Of a stretch of DNA of 35,391 bases, positions 1 to 9,060 are shown piece by piece. Position 1 is the stretch's first letter; each line of letters begins with the position of its first letter. The stretch is from Gammaproteobacteria bacterium (GTDB taxonomy: Bacteria; Pseudomonadota; Gammaproteobacteria; GCA-001735895): the NCBI GenBank assembly GCA_029864185.1, contig JAOTTY010000006.1, forward strand, positions 1 to 35,391. The letters run 5' to 3'. A program made the position numbers and the translations under genes. Below the pieces are notes generated by a model. The model saw only the letters and a program-made list of their open reading frames with translations. It searched no databases and was not told the origin of the DNA.

Positions 1-223
1 AGAGGCTATGGCCCCGGCTGTGGCAGAGCAAGACGAGGAGAGCGCTCCGGAAACGGCTCCCGAGAAAAAAGCGGTGAGCAAGAAGGCCGCCACCAAGAAG
101 GCCGCCACCAAGAAGGCCGCCACCAAGAAGGCCGCCACTAAGAAAGCTGCGACCAAGAAAGCCGCCAGCAAAAAGGCAGCGCCCAAGAAAGCGGCAACCA
201 AAAAGGCTGCCAGTAAGGACTAA
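1..223 (+). CDS. rpsB: 30S ribosomal protein S2, C-terminal tail (5' end outside window)
   Basis: The reading frame is open from the left edge and ends at TAA 221-223, 49 bases before tsf, where rpsB normally sits. What is visible is not the S2 core but a C-terminal extension: an acidic stretch (AEQDEESAPETAPE) and then nine KKAA[T/S/P] pentapeptides ending KD. A tail this basic resembles histone H1-like C-termini and would be expected to contact RNA, but that is inference. An ATG at 8 has no ribosome binding site in front of it, and the frame runs upstream of it (GAG GCT ATG), so I read this as the end of rpsB rather than a separate 71-residue gene. The identity rests on position next to tsf, since no conserved S2 residues fall inside the window. 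Confidence 0.72.
   Translation, partial: EAMAPAVAEQDEESAPETAPEKKAVSKKAATKKAATKKAATKKAATKKAATKKAASKKAAPKKAATKKAASKD
80..214 (+). repeat. Nine tandem 15-bp coding repeats (KKAAT) in rpsB tail
   Basis: Nine in-frame 15-base units start at 80, 95, 110, 125, 140, 155, 170, 185 and 200. The first three are identical (AAGAAGGCCGCCACC) and the fourth differs by one base. Units five to nine differ mostly at third codon positions while keeping Lys-Lys-Ala-Ala-Thr/Ser/Pro. Identical units at the 5' side and diverged units at the 3' side suggest recent copy-number expansion of the first units, with selection on the protein sequence of the others. Confidence 0.95.
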
Positions 224-272
224 ACCAGGCCCTGCCGCGTTGACGGCAGCATGACAACTACGAGGATACCAA

Positions 273-1145
273 GTGGCTATTACAGCATCTTTAGTGAAAG
301 AACTGCGCGAACGCACCGGTGCGGGCATGATGGAATGCAAGAAAGCTCTGGTCGAGGCCGACGGGGATATCGAGGCCGCGGCCGAGCTGATGCGCAAATC
401 GGGCGCAGCCAAGGCGGATAAGAAAGCCGGCCGCGTTGCCGCCGATGGTGCTATCAAGGTGGCTATTGGCGACGATGGCAAGTCCGCGGTAATTCTGGAG
501 ATTAATTCCGAAACAGACTTCGTCGCCAAGGACGATAACTTCCAGGCTTTTGCCGATGCCGTTCTGGCCACGGTGGCCCAACACAGGCCTGCCTCGGCCG
601 AGCAGCTCGCATCGATGACAATGGCTGATGGGCAAACGGTCGAGGAGGCTCGTCAGGCCCTGATTGCGAAGGTGGGAGAAAATATCCAGGTGCGCCGTTT
701 CGAGATCGCGGAAACGCAGGATTCGCTTGCATCCTACCTGCATGGCGCCCGTATCGGCGTCGTGGTCGATTCCACTGCCGACGCCGAATTGGCGCGTGAT
801 ATCGCAATGCATATTGCGGCGGCCAATCCGCAATTCGTCGACCAGCAGTCGGTTCCGGCGGAGTTCATCGAAAAGGAAAAGGGAATCCTCGTTGCCCAGG
901 CCGAATCCAGTGGTAAACCCGCCGCGATCATCGAAAAGATGATCCAGGGAAGGCTCGACAAGTTTCTCGCTGAAATCACCCTGACGGGACAGCCCTTCGT
1001 CAAGGATCCAGAGCGGACGGTCGGCAAGCTGCTTGCCGACGCCGGCGCAAAGGTCAACGCGTTTACCCGTTACGAGGTCGGTGAAGGCATAGAAAAGAAA
1101 GTCGAGGACTTTGCCGCCGAGGTCGCTTCTCAACTTAATTCCTGA
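273..1145 (+). CDS. tsf: Translation elongation factor Ts
   Basis: EF-Ts is the cytoplasmic nucleotide exchange factor that releases GDP from EF-Tu. The 290-residue protein has the usual family length. The N-terminal UBA-like signature is clear ([16 protein letters not shown], about residues 11-26), as is the core motif [15 protein letters not shown] (about residues 75-89) that contacts EF-Tu. Translation starts at GTG 273, placed by the conserved [12 protein letters not shown] start and by a weak purine-rich element (GAGGA) about 7 bases upstream. It follows rpsB, as in most bacteria, and a strong intrinsic terminator follows at 1154-1181, so rpsB-tsf is probably its own transcription unit. 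Nothing in the sequence looks abnormal. Confidence 0.97.
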   Translation: MAITASLVKELRERTGAGMMECKKALVEADGDIEAAAELMRKSGAAKADKKAGRVAADGAIKVAIGDDGKSAVILEINSETDFVAKDDNFQAFADAVLATVAQHRPASAEQLASMTMADGQTVEEARQALIAKVGENIQVRRFEIAETQDSLASYLHGARIGVVVDSTADAELARDIAMHIAAANPQFVDQQSVPAEFIEKEKGILVAQAESSGKPAAIIEKMIQGRLDKFLAEITLTGQPFVKDPERTVGKLLADAGAKVNAFTRYEVGEGIEKKVEDFAAEVASQLNS

Positions 1146-1153
1146 ACCTCGAG

Positions 1154-1181
1154 AGGCCGCGACCTTCGCGGCCTTTTTTTT
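1154..1181 (+). terminator. Rho-independent terminator after tsf
   Basis: An 8-bp perfect GC-rich stem (AGGCCGCG / CGCGGCCT) with the 5-base loop ACCTT is followed directly by a run of eight T. It lies 9 bases after the tsf stop codon and separates rpsB-tsf from the pyrH run. Confidence 0.93.
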
Positions 1182-1194
1182 GCGCCGGGCCGGA

Positions 1195-1221
1195 TTTACC
1201 GGAATTGGATGAAATTATGAT
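1195..1221 (+). promoter_or_regulatory. Possible sigma-70 promoter for pyrH run
   Basis: A TATGAT hexamer (1216-1221) matches the -10 consensus at five of six positions. TTTACC (1195-1200) is a partial -35 match, but the spacer is only 15 bases. A promoter is expected in this 140-base gap because the tsf terminator is just upstream. The exact element is a guess. Confidence 0.3.
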
Positions 1222-1321
1222 CTTAAAATGCACCTTCAATATCGATAGACTGCGGTGGTCGGTTGGTATCGAATGCATCGTTGTCGACGCCGCTTATTCC
1301 TGAATGGATTAACCTGAAACC

Positions 1322-2053
1322 ATGGCGCAGATCAAATACAAACGAATCCTGGTAAAACTCAGCGGCGAGGCGCTGATGGGTCGACAGAATTCGGGTATAG
1401 ACCCGGCCATGATCGATAAGCTTGCCGTCGAACTGATAGAGTTGCGCGACTCGGGTGTCGAAATCGGTATTGTCGTCGGCGGGGGTAATCTGTTCAGGGG
1501 GGCCGATCTCGCGACGGTTGGACTCGACCGGGTGGTTGGTGACCATATGGGCATGCTCGCCACGGTGATGAATGCGCTGGCGCTGCAGGACAGCCTGCTG
1601 CGTCACGGTGCGAATACGGTGGTCATGTCCGGCCTGGATATTCCGCAAGTCTGTGAATCCTATACCCAGCGCGCCGCAAGACAGCGCCTCTCGGCAGGAG
1701 AAATCATTATTTTTGCGGCCGGCACCGGCAGTCCATATTTCACCACCGATACGGGCGCGAGCCTGCGCGCGGTCGAGATTCGAGCCGATTTGTTGATCAA
1801 GGCCACCAAGGTGGATGGCATCTATGACAAGGATCCGCTCAAACACGCGGATGCAGTGCGTTTTACCAGCCTGGGCTACGAGCAGGCAATCGAGCAACGG
1901 CTCGCGGTGATGGATGTGGCGGCTATGATTTTATGTAATGATAACGGGCTTGATCTGGTGGTTTGCGATATTAATCAACCCGGGGCATTACTCGACCTGG
2001 CAAGGGGTGAAACGGTTGGTACAAGGGTAACCAGAAACGAGGCACAGCAATGA
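1322..2053 (+). CDS. pyrH: UMP kinase
   Basis: This cytoplasmic enzyme phosphorylates UMP to UDP with ATP, feeding RNA and UDP-sugar synthesis including the UDP-GlcNAc used for lipid A. At 243 residues it has the standard bacterial length of the amino-acid-kinase-fold family. Visible motifs are KLSGEALMG (near residue 12), GGGNLFRG (near residue 55) and the [19 protein letters not shown] nucleotide-binding segment (near residue 137). The ATG at 1322 gives the conserved N-terminus [15 protein letters not shown], although no strong Shine-Dalgarno sequence precedes it. Its TGA overlaps the frr ATG by four bases (ATGA), consistent with translational coupling. Confidence 0.97.
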   Translation: MAQIKYKRILVKLSGEALMGRQNSGIDPAMIDKLAVELIELRDSGVEIGIVVGGGNLFRGADLATVGLDRVVGDHMGMLATVMNALALQDSLLRHGANTVVMSGLDIPQVCESYTQRAARQRLSAGEIIIFAAGTGSPYFTTDTGASLRAVEIRADLLIKATKVDGIYDKDPLKHADAVRFTSLGYEQAIEQRLAVMDVAAMILCNDNGLDLVVCDINQPGALLDLARGETVGTRVTRNEAQQ

Positions 2054-2607
2054 TAAAAGATATCCAGAAAGATGCGCTTAACCGCATGAACAAGAGTATC
2101 GAATCCTTCAAGGCCGAGCTCAGCAAAATCAGAACCGGCAGGGCGCATCCCAGCTTGCTAAATCACATCATGGTAGATTTCTATGGCAGCGAGGTGCCGG
2201 TAGGGCAGGCCGCAAATATCACCGTGGAAGATGCGCGCACGCTGGCGGTCACCCCCTGGGATAAGAGCATGGTATCGGTTATCGAAAAAGCGATCCTGAC
2301 ATCCGACCTCGGCCTGAATCCATCGACCGCGGGTACCGTAATCCGGGTGCCGATGCCGCCGTTGACCGAAGAGCGACGCAAGGAGCTGGTCAAGGTAGTA
2401 CGGGAACTGGCGGAGAACGCACGCGTTGCCGTGCGCAATATCCGTCGCGATGCGAACAGCGACCTCAAGTCGCTGGCGAAGGACAAGGATATTTCCGAAG
2501 ACGAGGAACATCGTGGCCAGGAGCTGGTTCAGCAGGTTACCAACCAGTCCACCGACGAAATCGAGTCGCTATTGCAAACCAAAGAAAAAGAATTAATGGA
2601 AATCTGA
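2050..2607 (+). CDS. frr: Ribosome recycling factor
   Basis: RRF acts with EF-G to split the post-termination ribosome. The 185-residue length is the family norm. Characteristic stretches are [17 protein letters not shown] (near residue 21), the domain II segment with [13 protein letters not shown] and LGLNPSTAG, and the C-terminal helix with [12 protein letters not shown]. It starts at ATG 2050 inside the pyrH stop (4-base overlap). It is followed by a 21-base gap and uppS, within the same apparent operon. Confidence 0.97.
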   Translation: MIKDIQKDALNRMNKSIESFKAELSKIRTGRAHPSLLNHIMVDFYGSEVPVGQAANITVEDARTLAVTPWDKSMVSVIEKAILTSDLGLNPSTAGTVIRVPMPPLTEERRKELVKVVRELAENARVAVRNIRRDANSDLKSLAKDKDISEDEEHRGQELVQQVTNQSTDEIESLLQTKEKELMEI

Positions 2608-2628
2608 TCACGGCCAAGTTGCGGGATC

Positions 2629-3369
2629 ATGACTTTACAGACTCAGGGCTCGGTCCCAGGACATGTTTGCATCATCATGGATGGCAACGGGCGCTGGGCG
2701 AAAAAACGGCTGATGCCGCGCAGCTACGGACATCGCAAGGGCGTCGAAACCACCCGCCTGGCGGTCGATTTTTTTGCCCGCGCCGGTGTTCGGCATCTCA
2801 CCCTGTTTGCCTTTAGCAGCGAAAACTGGAATCGCCCCGTCGAAGAGGTGAACAGCCTGATGGATTTATTCATGCAGTCGCTGAGCGATTACACCGCGGA
2901 ACTCCACGAGCAGAGGATTCGGGTGCGTTTCCTCGGCGACAAAAGCCTGTTCTCGGCAGAATTTCAACGACGCATTGCCGCTACCGAGGAAGTAACCCGA
3001 GACAATCCCTATATGACGTTGAATATCGCGGTCAACTATGGCGGTCGATGGGACATCGTCAACGCTGCGCGGGGGCTGCTGCGACGCGTCCGCGTCGGTG
3101 ATTTACGGCCCGAGGAGATCGATGAGGCGGCATTTGCCGGTGAATTATCGCTCGCCGGCAGCCCGGACCCGGATCTTTTCATCAGAACCGGGGGCGAGCG
3201 GCGCATTAGCAATTTTCTATTATGGCAGCTGGCTTATACCGAGTTTTATTTTTGTGATGTATTGTGGCCCGATTTTTCGGAGCGCGACATGCGTGTGGCG
3301 TTGACAGAATATTCTCGCCGGCAGCGGCGTTTCGGCAAAACTGGCGAACAGGTCGAGCTGCCCGAATAA
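2629..3369 (+). CDS. uppS: Undecaprenyl diphosphate synthase (cis-prenyltransferase)
   Basis: It condenses isopentenyl diphosphate units onto farnesyl diphosphate to make the C55 carrier lipid used for peptidoglycan and O-antigen. The 246-residue protein carries the signature HVCIIMDGNGRWAKKR, with the catalytic Asp of MDGNGRW near residue 18, then FAFSSENWNRP, NIAVNYGGRWDIV and the C-terminal DLFIRTGGERRISNFLLWQ motif that contacts substrate. ATG 2629 precedes the MTLQTQGSVPGH start; the preceding AAGTTGCGGGATC is only a weak ribosome site. The stop TAA shares its last base with the cdsA start. Neighbouring cdsA, dxr and rseP are the standard order. Confidence 0.97.
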   Translation: MTLQTQGSVPGHVCIIMDGNGRWAKKRLMPRSYGHRKGVETTRLAVDFFARAGVRHLTLFAFSSENWNRPVEEVNSLMDLFMQSLSDYTAELHEQRIRVRFLGDKSLFSAEFQRRIAATEEVTRDNPYMTLNIAVNYGGRWDIVNAARGLLRRVRVGDLRPEEIDEAAFAGELSLAGSPDPDLFIRTGGERRISNFLLWQLAYTEFYFCDVLWPDFSERDMRVALTEYSRRQRRFGKTGEQVELPE

Positions 3370-4184
3370 TGCTGAGGCAGCGCATCATCACCGGGGTTAT
3401 CCTCGGAATCGTTTTTATCGGCAGCGTGTTACTGCTGGAAACCCGTTGGGTCGGCGCGCTGTTCACGGTGGTATTGTTCGTGGCGACGCGGGAACTGCTC
3501 GCGTTGACGATCAAACCCTCGCCGATTTTTGCGGCCACGACGGCGGCAGGCTTTGCACTGTTGTTCTGGTGGTCGCTGTCGCTGGTGAACCCGTTGCTGA
3601 TCTTCGCGCAATCGTTAGCCGGGTTGGTGCTGTGGTTGGTGATCGCTCTGGGACTCCTTTTTTACCGCCACCACGGTAACTGGTCGTTATTTGTACGCTT
3701 GCTGATGCTGGCTCTTGGCCTGGATCTGCTGTGGATTTGCGTGCATAGCCTGGTTTACCTGCATTACGTTTATGGTGGCGAATTGCTGCTGTTCATGTTT
3801 ACCCTGGTCTGGGTGGCCGATATCGGTGCCTATTTCTGCGGTCGCAGATTCGGCCGGCATAAACTGGCGCCCGCGATTAGCCCCGGAAAAACCTGGGAAG
3901 GCGTAATCGGAGGCGTTGGTGCCAACCTTGTCTGGATACCGCTGGTGTTCTGGTTCCAGCAGGGCTCTGGGTTCGGCCTTGTCGAGTTTATGCTGATCGG
4001 CATCTCGACCGTGTTGTTTTCGATTATCGGGGATTTGTTCGAAAGCGTCCTGAAAAGAGAGGCGGGCGTCAAGGATAGTGGCAAACTGCTGCCTGGGCAT
4101 GGAGGCGTGCTGGACCGCATCGATAGCGTGATTGCGGCCGCGCCGGTATTCGTTTCCGGTCTGCTGATGGCGGGCTCGCCATGA
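3369..4184 (+). CDS. cdsA: Phosphatidate cytidylyltransferase (CDP-diglyceride synthase)
   Basis: This integral inner-membrane enzyme makes CDP-diacylglycerol from phosphatidate and CTP, the precursor of all major phospholipids. The 271-residue product shows repeated hydrophobic segments across its length. It ends with the CDS signature: S-x8-KR-x4-KD (VLKREAGVKDSG) followed by LLPGHGGVLDRIDS near residue 240. I start it at ATG 3369 (MLRQRIITGVILG), which overlaps the uppS TAA by one base. The frame stays open upstream but lies inside uppS and does not look like this family. Its stop overlaps the dxr ATG by four bases. Confidence 0.95.
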   Translation: MLRQRIITGVILGIVFIGSVLLLETRWVGALFTVVLFVATRELLALTIKPSPIFAATTAAGFALLFWWSLSLVNPLLIFAQSLAGLVLWLVIALGLLFYRHHGNWSLFVRLLMLALGLDLLWICVHSLVYLHYVYGGELLLFMFTLVWVADIGAYFCGRRFGRHKLAPAISPGKTWEGVIGGVGANLVWIPLVFWFQQGSGFGLVEFMLIGISTVLFSIIGDLFESVLKREAGVKDSGKLLPGHGGVLDRIDSVIAAAPVFVSGLLMAGSP

Positions 4185-5356
4185 AGCTGCTAACGATACT
4201 GGGTGCGACCGGCTCGATCGGACAATCGACGCTCGACATAGTCGCGCGCCACCGCGACCGGTATGCGCTTTACGCGCTGACCGCCAACAACAACCTGGAC
4301 AGGATGATAGAGCTTTGCCGTCAGTTCGAACCACGCTACGCGGTAATGCGTGACGCGCAGAGCGCGCGCCTTCTGAGCGATCAGATTGCGGACCTGGCGA
4401 CCGAAGTACTTGCCGGGGAACCGGGTTTGGTCGAGGTGGCGGCGGCGATCGAGGTCGACATCGTGGTGGCAGCCATCGTCGGCGCGGTTGGATTGCTGCC
4501 AACACTGGCAGCGATACGTGCGGGCAAGCGCATATTGCTCGCCAACAAGGAATCGCTGGTCATGGCCGGGGCCCTGTTCATGGACGAGGTCAGGCAACAC
4601 GAAGCCGAGCTGTTACCGGTGGACAGCGAGCATAACGCTATCTTCCAGTGTTTGCCGCCCGGCGCCATCGGCAGGGACGTTACCGAGCAGGGGGTATTCA
4701 AGATCATTCTCACTGGCTCCGGTGGTCCGTTTCGGGACATCGATCCGGCCGAATTGGGAGATGTCACTCCGGAGCAGGCCTGCGCGCATCCTAACTGGGA
4801 TATGGGGCCCAAGATATCTGTCGACTCGGCGACCATGATGAACAAGGGGCTGGAAATGATCGAAGCCTGCTGGTTGTTCGCGGTGGATCAATCCGCTGTC
4901 GAAATCCTGCTGCATCGACAGAGTATCGTTCACTCCATGGTTTCTTACCTGGATGGTTCGGTGATCGCGCAAATGGGAAATCCCGATATGCGCACGCCAA
5001 TCGCCAATGCGCTGGCCTGGCCCGAGCGCATAAATAGCGGTGTTGAACCATTGAATTTGTTGCAGGTCGGTCAATTAGACTTCACACTTGCGGACGAGTC
5101 CCGCTATCCATGCCTGGCGCTGGCCCGTGAGGCCTGGCGCCGGGGAGGAACCTGCATGGCGGTGCTAAACGCCGCCAACGAGATTGCGGTAGAGCATTTT
5201 TTAAACCGAAACATCGGATTTATCGAAATTCCGAAGGTAATAAACAGGGTAATGGAACAGATATCAACCGGGCCGGCTGACGACCTAGATACCATTTTCC
5301 AGGCGGATGCAGAAGCGCGCCGGCTGGCGCAACAGCTGGTCAGGATCGGAGTTTGA
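4181..5356 (+). CDS. dxr: 1-deoxy-D-xylulose 5-phosphate reductoisomerase
   Basis: This is the first committed enzyme of the MEP isoprenoid pathway; it rearranges and reduces DXP to MEP with NADPH and a divalent metal. The 391-residue protein has the N-terminal NADPH site ILGATGSIGQSTLDI, the metal/substrate motif LLPVDSEHNAIFQ (about residues 144-156) and SGGPFRD, the flexible-loop segment HPNWDMGPKISVDSATMMNKGLE, and the C-terminal AANEIAVEHFL. Start ATG 4181 sits in the cdsA stop (ATGA). Supplying isoprenoid precursor beside uppS fits the operon. Confidence 0.97.
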   Translation: MKLLTILGATGSIGQSTLDIVARHRDRYALYALTANNNLDRMIELCRQFEPRYAVMRDAQSARLLSDQIADLATEVLAGEPGLVEVAAAIEVDIVVAAIVGAVGLLPTLAAIRAGKRILLANKESLVMAGALFMDEVRQHEAELLPVDSEHNAIFQCLPPGAIGRDVTEQGVFKIILTGSGGPFRDIDPAELGDVTPEQACAHPNWDMGPKISVDSATMMNKGLEMIEACWLFAVDQSAVEILLHRQSIVHSMVSYLDGSVIAQMGNPDMRTPIANALAWPERINSGVEPLNLLQVGQLDFTLADESRYPCLALAREAWRRGGTCMAVLNAANEIAVEHFLNRNIGFIEIPKVINRVMEQISTGPADDLDTIFQADAEARRLAQQLVRIGV

Positions 5357-5361
5357 CGAAC

Positions 5362-6741
5362 ATGGATTTTCTCGGAATTATTTACAGTATTCTGGCCTTC
5401 GTCGTGGCCATCGGTATTTTGGTCACGGTGCACGAGTTCGGTCATTTCTGGGTAGCAAGAAAACTCGGTGTAAAAGTCCTGCGTTTTTCCGTCGGCTTTG
5501 GCAAGCCGATATGGATTCGGCGTTCGGGAGAGGATCAAACCGAGTACGTGATTGCGAGCATCCCTTTCGGCGGCTACGTCAAGATGCTCGACGAGCGCGA
5601 GGGTGAAGTCGCTGCGCACGAACTGGAACGTTCCTTCAACCGCAAATCGGTGTGGCGCCGCATCGCGATCGTGTCGGCGGGACCGGCCTTCAACTTCCTG
5701 TTCGCGATACTGGCATACTACCTGATATTCCTGGTCGGGGTGGGCGGGATCAAACCGCTGGTAGGCGAAGTCAGCGTGCCCAGCCCTGCTTATACAGCCG
5801 GCGTTCAGCAACAGGATCTTATTCTCTCGGTCAATGGCATCGAAACCAGGAGCTGGGAAAAGGCCAGATTCACCATGCTCGAAGAAGCGGTAGGCAAAGA
5901 TCGAATCGTGCTGCAGGTGCAGGGCCGGGACTTGCAGATCCGCGACAAGGTTATCGATATACGCGGCCTCGATTTACTGCAGCAGGAGCAGATCGACCTG
6001 ATGCGCGATCTGGGATTGTCCTCATGGAGGCCGGATATACCGCCTGTCATCGCCGAGGTGTTGCCGGATGGCGCTGCCGAGCAGGCCGGATTACAGGCCG
6101 AGGACAGGGTAGTGGCGCTCGATGGTATTGCCGTAGAAAACGCGCGGCAGTGGGTCAGGCTGATTCGCGAAAATCCCGGGAATACGATGAAACTCGAGGT
6201 GCTGCGAAACGGCGACGCGCTTGCGCTACAGCTGACGCCTCGTAGCCGAACCGAGGCCGGCGAAACCTATGGCTATATTGGCGTTAGAAACCGCGTCGAT
6301 ATCCCCGAATCGATTCGGCGCGAAATGACGGTGGTGGAACGCTACGGACCCGTCGAGGGTATGCTGGAATCGCTCGACAAGACCTGGCGCATGACCTGGC
6401 TGACATTGCGGGTGCTGGGCAAGCTCGTGATCGGCGAGGCGAGTGTGCGAAATCTGAGCGGCCCCATCACGATTGCCCATTATGCCGGAATTTCCGCGCG
6501 TATCGGACTGGAACCCTTTCTCGGATTTCTCGCTATCATCAGCATTAGCCTTGGCGTGCTGAACCTGCTCCCCGTGCCCATGCTTGACGGCGGACATTTG
6601 CTGTATTACCTGGTCGAAGTGATCAAAGGTAGTCCGGTCTCCGAACAAACCGAAATTATCGGTCAGAAAATCGGAATTCTGTTGCTCTTCTGCTTGATGT
6701 CGATTGCAATCTACAACGATTTACTGCGGCTGGTAGAGTAA
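5362..6741 (+). CDS. rseP: Site-2 intramembrane zinc metalloprotease RseP
   Basis: RseP cuts the anti-sigma factor RseA inside the inner membrane after DegS and so releases sigma-E; it also clears signal-peptide remnants. The protein has the zinc site HEFGH in its first transmembrane helix (near residue 22), two PDZ domains in the middle (segments around GVQQQDLILSVNGIE and AGLQAEDRVVALDGI), and the second active-site motif LLPVPMLDGGHLL near the C-terminus. I choose ATG 5362 (MDFLGIIYS): GGAG at 5347-5350 is well spaced for it but too close to the alternative TTG at 5353, which overlaps the dxr stop. The length is 459 residues, close to the 450 usual for the family. Confidence 0.95.
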   Translation: MDFLGIIYSILAFVVAIGILVTVHEFGHFWVARKLGVKVLRFSVGFGKPIWIRRSGEDQTEYVIASIPFGGYVKMLDEREGEVAAHELERSFNRKSVWRRIAIVSAGPAFNFLFAILAYYLIFLVGVGGIKPLVGEVSVPSPAYTAGVQQQDLILSVNGIETRSWEKARFTMLEEAVGKDRIVLQVQGRDLQIRDKVIDIRGLDLLQQEQIDLMRDLGLSSWRPDIPPVIAEVLPDGAAEQAGLQAEDRVVALDGIAVENARQWVRLIRENPGNTMKLEVLRNGDALALQLTPRSRTEAGETYGYIGVRNRVDIPESIRREMTVVERYGPVEGMLESLDKTWRMTWLTLRVLGKLVIGEASVRNLSGPITIAHYAGISARIGLEPFLGFLAIISISLGVLNLLPVPMLDGGHLLYYLVEVIKGSPVSEQTEIIGQKIGILLLFCLMSIAIYNDLLRLVE

Positions 6742-6743
6742 AT

Positions 6744-9053
6744 TTGAGAATTCGCGTCTGGATCAGTGCGTTAGTGCTGTTGTCAGCATCCTGCTGGGTG
6801 CACGCCGAGAGTTTCGTTGTCGAGAATATCGAAGTTGTCGGTATCAAGAAAATATCCATTGGTACGGTATTCAGCTATCTGCCTATAAACGTCGGCGAAT
6901 CGCTCGATATCGATCGCACGCCCGAAATCATACGAGAGCTCTATTCGACTGGTTTCTTCGACGATATCGAACTGGCGCGGCGTGATAACGTGCTGGTGAT
7001 CACGGTGGTAGAAAGGCCGTCGATTGCCGAGGTTAATTTCGAAGGTAACGACGACATCGAGGATGAGGCCCTACAGCAGGCGCTGGAGCAGATCAACATG
7101 TCGAAGGGACGGATATTCGATGAAAACAAACTCGAAAAACTCGAGCTCGAATTGCAGCAGGTTTACTACTCGCTCGGCAAATACGCGGCCCGCATCGAGG
7201 CCAGTTCGCGCAAGCTCGACGAGGACAGGGTTGCGATCGACATCACTATTTCCGAGGGGGTAGCGGCGACCATAAAATCGATTAACATCACCGGTAATCA
7301 GAGTTTTAGCGAGGAAGATCTGCTCGAGATTTTTCAGCTCGAATCGTCCAGTGAGGGGATGTTCGCGGATGACGAGTATTCCAGCTCCAAGTTAACCGCC
7401 GACCTGGAGTCGTTGAAATCATTCTATCTGGATCGTGGTTACATCCAGTTTCAGGTCAACTCACAGCAGGTAACAATAAGCCCCGACCGCAAGGATATCA
7501 GCATTACGATCAATCTCCGGGAAGGCCAGCAGTTTACGCTGGGCGATCTCGATCTGGCGGGTGAAATCGTAGTCGACGAGGCGGAATTGCGCGCGTTGAT
7601 CAGCCTGCGGGAGGGTGATGTTTTTTCGCGCAAGCGGATTAACGAGGTGATCAGCGCAATGCAGAAACGTCTCGGTGAAGATGGCTACGCCTTTGCCGAA
7701 ATTCGAATTCTGAACGAGGTGGACGAGGACCGGCGGCGGGTTTCACTGCAGTTTCTGGTCGAGCCCGGCCCGCAGGTACGGATCCGGTATATCAATTTTA
7801 TCGGAAATGAAAAAACCCAGGATGTCGTGTTACGCCGTGAAATGCGCCAGTTCGAGGGAGAAAGATATCAGCGCTCGAAGATCGATCGCTCGCGTATCCG
7901 CCTGCAACGCCTCAACTATCTCGGTTCGGTCAATATCCAGCTTAACAAGGTGCCAGGCATCGACGACCAGGTCGACCTCGATATCAAGGTAACCGAGCGA
8001 TTCTCCGGTAATCTGCAGGTCGGCGTGGGTTACTCTCAGGTACAGGGTGCCGTCGTCAATCTTGGTTTTGCCCACGAAAATATATTCGGCACGGGAAACT
8101 CGCTGGCGTTTAATTTTGACAATTCGGCTGCTTCGGAACGATATTCATTCGCCTACGAGAATCCGTACTACACCAGGGACGGGATCAGCCGCGGTTTCAA
8201 TTTCAGCGTGACACAAACCGATGCGTCCGAGAACAATACCAGTAATTACCTGATTGACCGTATTCAGTTTTCGGTGGATTTTGGAATTCCGTTATCGGAA
8301 TACAATCGGCTGAGGCTGGAGCTGGGGGTGCTGCGTAACGATCTCGAAACCACCGGCGCGTCATCGAACGAGGTCTTTGATTTTATCAGAAACAACAGCG
8401 ATATTTACGATGCCTCGACGCCCCAGGAAGAAATCGAGGGGGAGCAGTATGACACGGTATTCACCGCGATCAGCTTTGCCAAGGATACGCGCAATCGCAG
8501 GATATTCGCCGATTCCGGGTTTCTTAACAGCGTCAGTCTCGAAGTCCATGGCGGTGATCTCAATTTCTACAAGGCGCGATACCGGCACCAGACCGCATAT
8601 GCGCTCAGCGATACCCTTACCTTTTCGTTCAAGGGCAGAATCGGTTACGGCGAGAGTTACGGCGATTCAATCGATTTGCCGATCTTCGAGAAGTTTACCG
8701 CGGGTGGCGTACGCTCGGTGAGGGGCTACGAGTTTAACAGCCTGGGCCCGCTTGACAGCAACGGGGATCCTCTCGGCGGTAACCTGCAGGTTATTACCAC
8801 GACCGAGGTCCTGTTTCCGCTGGAGTATCTGGGCAGTTCAGAAACCTTCAGGCTTGGGTTATACTTTGACGCCGGTAGCGTCTTTGCCGACGCCGCGGCA
8901 TTCGAGGCTGACGAGTTAAGGCAGTCGGTGGGAGTATCGGCCAAATGGTTCTCATTTATCGGGCCGATAGAGTTCAGTTACGCGGTTCCGATTAACGATC
9001 AACCGGGTGATGACACCCGGAATTTTCAGTTCGCGCTCGGAGCGCAATTTTGA
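6744..9053 (+). CDS. bamA: Outer membrane protein assembly factor BamA
   Basis: BamA is the barrel core of the BAM complex that folds and inserts outer-membrane proteins. The 769-residue precursor has a signal peptide (cleavage likely after HA at residue 21), five POTRA domains to about residue 420, and a C-terminal beta-barrel ending in Phe (ALGAQF). The conserved barrel loop 6 motif is present as SVRGYE, embedded in GGVRSVRGYEFNSLGP. It starts at TTG 6744, two bases after the rseP stop. The start is fixed by the signal peptide, since no in-frame ATG gives one. The ribosome binding site is weak, so coupling to rseP is likely. Confidence 0.96.
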   Translation: MRIRVWISALVLLSASCWVHAESFVVENIEVVGIKKISIGTVFSYLPINVGESLDIDRTPEIIRELYSTGFFDDIELARRDNVLVITVVERPSIAEVNFEGNDDIEDEALQQALEQINMSKGRIFDENKLEKLELELQQVYYSLGKYAARIEASSRKLDEDRVAIDITISEGVAATIKSINITGNQSFSEEDLLEIFQLESSSEGMFADDEYSSSKLTADLESLKSFYLDRGYIQFQVNSQQVTISPDRKDISITINLREGQQFTLGDLDLAGEIVVDEAELRALISLREGDVFSRKRINEVISAMQKRLGEDGYAFAEIRILNEVDEDRRRVSLQFLVEPGPQVRIRYINFIGNEKTQDVVLRREMRQFEGERYQRSKIDRSRIRLQRLNYLGSVNIQLNKVPGIDDQVDLDIKVTERFSGNLQVGVGYSQVQGAVVNLGFAHENIFGTGNSLAFNFDNSAASERYSFAYENPYYTRDGISRGFNFSVTQTDASENNTSNYLIDRIQFSVDFGIPLSEYNRLRLELGVLRNDLETTGASSNEVFDFIRNNSDIYDASTPQEEIEGEQYDTVFTAISFAKDTRNRRIFADSGFLNSVSLEVHGGDLNFYKARYRHQTAYALSDTLTFSFKGRIGYGESYGDSIDLPIFEKFTAGGVRSVRGYEFNSLGPLDSNGDPLGGNLQVITTTEVLFPLEYLGSSETFRLGLYFDAGSVFADAAAFEADELRQSVGVSAKWFSFIGPIEFSYAVPINDQPGDDTRNFQFALGAQF

Positions 9054-9060
9054 GGCAACA

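Noticed and set aside
5104-5811. Minus-strand ORF (235 codons)
   Set aside because: It is a shadow across the dxr/rseP junction, with no family features.
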